DNA of 64,000 nt from Harmothoe impar. Lineage: Eukaryota; Annelida; Polychaeta; Phyllodocida; Polynoidae. The position numbers and the translations under genes are program-made. The DNA lies in NCBI GenBank assembly GCA_947462335.1, contig OX381705.1, positions 5,546,352 to 5,610,351 of the forward strand, given 5' to 3'. Positions 58,700-64,000 of this stretch are shown here, piece after piece; positions within the stretch are counted from its first letter, which is position 1; every line of letters begins with the position of its first letter. The notes beneath the pieces were generated by a model. That model was not told the origin of the DNA. It worked only from the letters and a program-made list of their open reading frames with translations, and did not search any database.

Positions 58700-60700
58700 A
58701 TTCTTTCTTCCTCTTGCCTCCTGTACATGGACATATGAGGACTGACTCTACCCCCAAAACTCCCACCTCAATCCTTGGCTCCTGTTTATTAGGTATGTAA
58801 TTACAGGTGTAATTACATGGTTTGGTGCATGCCAAAGAGACCACTTTTCTTTTGTCTGGTCTTGGTATGACGTGTCATGGCAGGCATATGAGTATCTTAC
58901 TACAAGGATAGAAAGATAAAAAATAAAGTTCATGTTGATACAATTTTATAATGCCTTTGATGAAATAAGATGAGAGAAGTGGAAAAGATCATAATGTTTT
59001 TTCACAGCCCTTTTGCTTCATACCCCCTCCCCAGTCACATATTGACATGCTGTCAAGACAGACATTAGCCAAGCATTGGCAAACTTACCCAGCACATGCA
59101 AAACCAACACATAACATTCGCAAGTTAACATCTATCAACTGGTTCTGAAAGTAGAGATGTATGGAGAGAGCCTCCGACTGCATGAGGAGTAGTGGGCCTC
59201 CATTACCATGCCAACATCAACATGACTAGTCACTCCCTTTTCATTCCACATTCTGATATTCACAATGTCCCACTGAAATAATCAATTTAGCTTTACAAAG
59301 TAAACACTAGTATGTGCTCATAAAGTCATTGATCTTGGATTGTCCAATTATACTAAACAAATACGTTTCATGCTACCATAGAGTTTCGATAGAAATGGCA
59401 GGATTCATACAAGCTCAGAAATATGGCAAATATGGAAAAGGTAAAGCCTATATTGTCAGTAATGCCACTACATTTGATGAGCTGGCAAAGTGGTCATGAC
59501 AATGGCTATTATCACACAGAGGACTTAAAAAACATACTGTTTCATTCTGCGGATTGATGAACAAATTGTGTAGTGCACAAATTCAGTTCTGGTGAGTTAT
59601 GGTATAGAGGACCCACACAGTGCCTCTATGACACCTTTTTAGTTCATACATTCTGTGCTATGCTCATGATATATGTATGTGTATGTGTTCACACGTACCT
59701 GCTTGTTATAAAAGCTATGCTACCCCCACTAGCACAACCACTGCAGTCAGACAGAAAACATCCTCATCTACAACTCCCCCCTCCCACCACCCAGCAACCA
59801 GCAGACACAAACATCCTCCAACTGCTGCACTTTATTCTGGTCTTGTTTTCCTTTCACCTCCGCCTCCCTACATGGGACCCTGCAGGGTGCTGGTACCTGA
59901 CAAAGATGGCTTCTGTACGGTAACCAGCATGGCTCCTCCTTGGTTATGTGGTAGTTTTTCAACCCCAGGCCTGCTGCTGGTGTACAGGGACTGACTGTTG
60001 GCCATGCTGTAGGGGATTCCCTTTGTTTGTTTCTTTAAGCTTTTGATGCTACTTTGTTTTTTAGGCTGCACCTCTCCCAATTGCATGCTAAATCCTTCAT
60101 GTTGCTTGCATTGGATAGATGGTAAATCTGCTTAGATTATGAAGGATGTTCACTGAAGCATTGTCTTGCCTCTAAGGCTCTAAAGAATATGCTGCTCTCT
60201 GAAATGTCTTTAACACTTTGAACAGGTCTAAGCAACGGCAAGGAGTAGTGGACGCCCTAAAATGAAATGTCCATCCTCATTCCCCTAGAGGAGATATGTA
60301 TCTATTATTTCAAATCAGTGATTTTCCCAAACTTGCCAAAAAAATCACAATTGAGTTATAGTTTTACATTTAAAGAATTTTCGATTTATCTAGCCAAAGA
60401 AAGACATTTTGTTCATTTCTAATACAATTTAATCGCTTAAGAAACACAGGAGTATATATAGTACATCCTTTACTTTCCACTGCTGCATTTTCAAGCATCA
60501 GGAAGGACAATAACTTGGTGACATTCCAAGGTTAACTCGATAACTATTGGATGACAGCCATAGACGAGGACGCTGCTATGGCTCAAACCCTGGGCGTCCT
60601 CCATGATGAGGACAGCCATGGAAGTAGCCATATACTAAGAGGCCGGTCTTGCCAGGACCTGTTGGATTGCTTCGAACAATGGCTTCAGTAGGGTGGCAGT
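58700..60700. other. Non-coding region
   Basis: Only short frames without domains. The overlapping frames near 59573-59994 are in low-complexity C-rich DNA. Confidence 0.4.
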
Positions 60701-60757
60701 TGGGTACCAGGGGTTAAGTGCCACTTGCACCATCAGGGCCCTTACCTTAACACTGGA

Positions 60758-60875
60758 GGCAGAGTCAGCCCTAGTTGTAGCCATTGTGAGCAGCCCGGCC
60801 TGCTGACATGTTTGCTGAGTAAGCTGCTCACCCTGAGGTCTTAGACTGCTCTCAGGAACTTGTTCTGCCGGAGGG
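60758..60875 (-). other. Candidate internal exon (weak)
   Basis: On the minus strand a pyrimidine-rich run ending CCGGCAG precedes about 118 bp that are open in one frame and end at AAG|GTAAGG, a strong donor. The encoded peptide is glutamine/serine-rich and matches nothing I recognise. Chance or a repeat remnant are equally possible. Confidence 0.2.
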
Positions 60876-60899
60876 GAAAATGGAAATATCCTGTTTTGG

Positions 60900-61829
60900 T
60901 TCTCGTATATGTATACAGTAATTACAAAGGTTGGCCGACTTTTGCTACAAATGAAACTAACAGAGTAATTTTTTCTTATAGCCTATTTTTTATTCGCAAT
61001 CACAGTGGAGTAAGGGGCTGTGGAAAATGAGATTCAGTTTATCTACAGGGGTGTGGCCATCCAATGCAAATTGATGATAACATTTCACATGAAATAAATA
61101 ACATTATTGTAAAGTCTTCTCTATCATAATTTTCAATTAATTGGCATTTAATTCTGGCACCTTTCTTCATCATTCAAACAGCTCTCTCAGAGTGGCACGA
61201 AACTCCTCTCACATATGGATCTGTCCTGTTTTATATTGTTCTTTTTAAAAGTATATAATGCAACCCTGCATCCAGTTTTGACATATCTCTACAGTCATGG
61301 TGATGGCTTTTTCAGATTTTTTTCTGCTACATTGCGTTTACCGGTTCAAGAAATGAAGTAAGTCTGATAAAGGCCCATAATAAATACACCCTATAAAGTA
61401 GTACTAATGGGATTGTCTTTTCGTTTTTAGAATGGTCATCAACACTGCCCCTATCTGTCTCTAAGTGCTGACAGTAATGTGGCTTCTACACTTTTTATTC
61501 TGATTTTATACACCTTCCCAAATCAATTCCTGATATAAATACACCAAGAAATGCAGACTAATGTAATTTTTTTTGTCATTTGCACTGAAACATTATCCCA
61601 TAGCTTTAATTAAGATCATCTGCAGTCTTCTGTGTAGCCATGGTAGTGGCATCAGGCCTCAGGCAGCAGCGATGCCATGCTCGTTATTTCAGTTATGCCC
61701 TGGGCTATCCAAGAAAATAAAATACAAAAATAGTACAGGAAATAAAAAATAAAAAGTGTTATGTTCTATATGTAACTTTAACAATAATAATTGTGGTGTT
61801 CTAGATAAGACCATGGAGGTTTCCTAACA
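60900..61829. other. Non-coding region
   Basis: AT-rich, no supported feature. Confidence 0.35.
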
Positions 61830-62525
61830 CACAGAGCAGCTCACAGAGCAACTCACAGAGGAGGCCACAGAGTAGTTTCCTTACACACAGAGCAGCTCAC
61901 AGTGTGATGTCTGTGCTAACACAGGTAAAACATCAGAGAAAGCAGCTTGTCAATAGATTCTCACCAGCCCAGACAGACGGATGTCAATCACGTAGCTCCT
62001 CCGTTGGGTGTCAATACAAACAGTCACCTGTTGAGATTGTGAACTAGTTGCTAAGGCATATATTGCAAAGGTCAAATACAGACAACTAATTGGAGAAAAA
62101 TCTCAGGTGTAGAATCTGTGAAGAATTTTTTGTCTGATATATGTCAAGGTGATATGTACGGTTTATAAGGGTAACGGTTGGTTGTCAAGGTGAATAATAC
62201 ATTGTCAAGGCAGTGTGTCGGTTGTCAGGTTCAGCTGGTGGATGTGCAGTGATCCCCTATTATCACCCAGACTGGGTCGATGCTGTATGACATCCAATAG
62301 TGGTGCGGGCGCCTGCAAAAGAAGGATGAATAGAATTGAATCAATCCTTTACTGGCACACAGAGTGGGACATACTGGAGTAGGAGGACATACATAATCGA
62401 CTTGTAAGGCAGGGAGAGGCAGCTTGTTGAAAACAACAGTCGATATGCCAGCTCTGGGGCAGGCCAAACATAAAAGGCGCTAGGGTGAAAGGGGTTGGGT
62501 TTTAAAAGGTGATATCAGAGTGAAT
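61830..62525 (-). repeat. Dispersed repeat copy, inverted partner at 22735-23440
   Basis: Reads as the diverged reverse complement of the earlier copy, with the same internal order. The start of this copy has a local duplication of an ACACAGAGCAGCTCACAG motif. Confidence 0.7.
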
Positions 62526-64000
62526 GAGAAAGGTATTACATTTAGAGTTATTTAGTACCAGGTCAAGAAAGTGCATCGAGAAGGGTTGCCTTGCAATTCA
62601 ATAGTTGTTTCTGATGAAGTTGAATTTACAAAAGTGGTCAGAGGATATAACAGAATCTATGTTTAATAAGTTTTTCACCTATTTTGTAGGAGTCTAAAAG
62701 GTGTACTTCAACTACTCAACATAAGACAAATTTTTCTATTTGAAATGTTCAGAAAGTGTCTCAAGAAAGAGTGTTTCTTTGATTTGAACATTGCCTTTGG
62801 TGTAGTCAGTTTACCAAAACAAGGTCTGAGGAGGAATCTGTACAAAAAATAGTCGTTTTCTAAGAGATATAACATGTACTTCAATTCACCAATGTAGGAT
62901 GAATGATTCAGTTTGGAGAAATATGCTAACAAAGTGCTGACATTTATGAATGGAGGAGCATTGAATGTGCTTCAAAGTGTCTCAGGGAACTAATGAATGA
63001 GCTGCACTGAGATAAACCCTACTTTGGAGTCTCAAAAAAAATCATTTGTGAGTTTGTCTATGGTGTTTCATTTATGCAAAGTTTGCATGAAATGTCAACA
63101 TTAGGGCAGGGCATGCAGAAATACCAGTATTCTTGGACTGTTTGTAATAACTCTCTATTTAGAGCAGTATAAGTAATTTTATGTCATACTTGTGTGTGAA
63201 TTATCATAATGCATATATGGATTTAGGATGCTATACCTCAATGCAGCACGGTGACCCTATCAAATAGGCAAATTCCAAAATGATTGTCACAAGGCATGCA
63301 TTCAGCTTTGGCAAGCAGACTTGCCAAGATATGCACTAGCATTAGCACTAGCACTATACCATCCTTTAAAGGATTAATTATTGATGTTGCTATTCTATGA
63401 AGAAGGGGCTGCTGTTCATCAGGCAAGTATAGAATATGCTGGAAAAGGTAAGGGTCACAGCATTCTGCAGCAGAGGGATTGTTTAAAGGCCTCTCTACAG
63501 CAAAGTTCTAATCAGTAGCAGAGGCATCACCTTCAGAGCAGATTCAAAGGCCAGACTTGTGCAGTATTGAACACATTTACGTACATTATCCAACAGTGGA
63601 TGAAGGTGGTCATATATACATAGGAGTAATTGAGCTAGACAGGTGCCACCCTACTGCAGGATGGGTGGTTTGGTGGAGGTAGGTATTGAGGTGTGTGTGT
63701 AGCTGGGGGGGGGGGGTACTGGGGTGGTGGTCATTGACATGAAGCCCTTACATGACCCTGTGCCTGACCAATCAATACCTAACCTATATTAGCCCCGGAC
63801 CACCCAGGTCTGCTTCCTGTAGTCAGGGCTGAAGGATCAGCAGCCCTCTCATTGGTCAATAATGAGGTAACGGGGCCGCCGGCATTATGTTGGTCAGAAT
63901 ACAAAAGAAAGAGATTATTTGTCTCAGCTCAGTGTCCTCAAGTCTAATACATTATGTATTTCTATAGCTCATCAATAAGGTACACCGAGAACATACACAT
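62526..64000. other. Non-coding region to the window end
   Basis: No gene. A GT run followed by 12 G lies at about 63690-63716. The stretch near 63240-63330 resembles the ATGCAGC/GGCAAG dispersed family seen at 31.1 and 57.3 kb. Confidence 0.4.

Noticed and set aside
59573..59994. Overlapping frames of 105-116 codons
   Set aside because: C-rich low-complexity DNA with frames on both strands and no domain.

Overview
The window looks like nuclear DNA from a metazoan, most likely a marine invertebrate (cephalochordate, hemichordate or mollusc would all fit; I cannot decide). The reasons are a spliced DEG/ENaC sodium-channel gene, a Penelope-like element, a Jockey/CR1-like LINE, several MITEs, tRNA-derived SINE-like pieces, long nested satellite arrays and very low gene density. 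Nothing suggests prokaryotic operons.

Layout. 1-1815: unique non-coding flank. 1816-15606: eleven head-to-tail copies of a 1257/1258-bp satellite. Each copy contains a block of about eleven 27-bp repeats, a CpG-rich segment, a TATA-like box and a canonical kappa-B decamer, and the later copies form a four-unit higher-order repeat. 15607-19050: directly abutting, about nineteen copies of a 180-bp repeat built from ten 18-bp motifs, readable as a hexapeptide repeat. 19054-20881: a 192-bp repeat, a ~60-bp repeat with a poly-C tract, a 48-bp duplication, and a second copy of the 180-bp/192-bp junction. 20.9-38.2 kb: gene-poor DNA with diverged dispersed repeats. It includes a 5'-truncated Penelope-like insertion (28406-29960) with a GIY-YIG domain, a hammerhead-like core and a 13-bp target duplication. 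It also has a 509-bp MITE (31206-31714), foldbacks, SINE-like pieces, a 73-bp perfect palindrome and a tandem array carrying RFX X-box motifs.

38404-42878 (minus strand) is a decayed non-LTR retrotransposon. ORF2 has an APE endonuclease and a reverse transcriptase but has lost its RT fingers. ORF1 is unusual: an L1-ORF1-like RRM region followed by a NADAR (YbiA-like) domain and an acidic tail, interrupted by one in-frame TGA. I consider this RRM-NADAR ORF1 the best candidate for something under-described, because characterised NADAR enzymes remove ADP-ribose from guanine in nucleic acid.

The only confident host gene is a two-exon DEG/ENaC channel on the minus strand (48471-50921; 664 residues as modelled). 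It has an unusual coiled-coil N-terminus and an atypical pore filter (G-M-A). A second copy of the 509-bp MITE ends 4 bp upstream of its first modelled ATG. The remaining DNA to 64000 is non-coding with diverged duplications, a Tc1/mariner-type MITE, microsatellites and one weak candidate exon. Almost all other open frames are short, overlap on both strands, or lie inside repeats, so I left them out.
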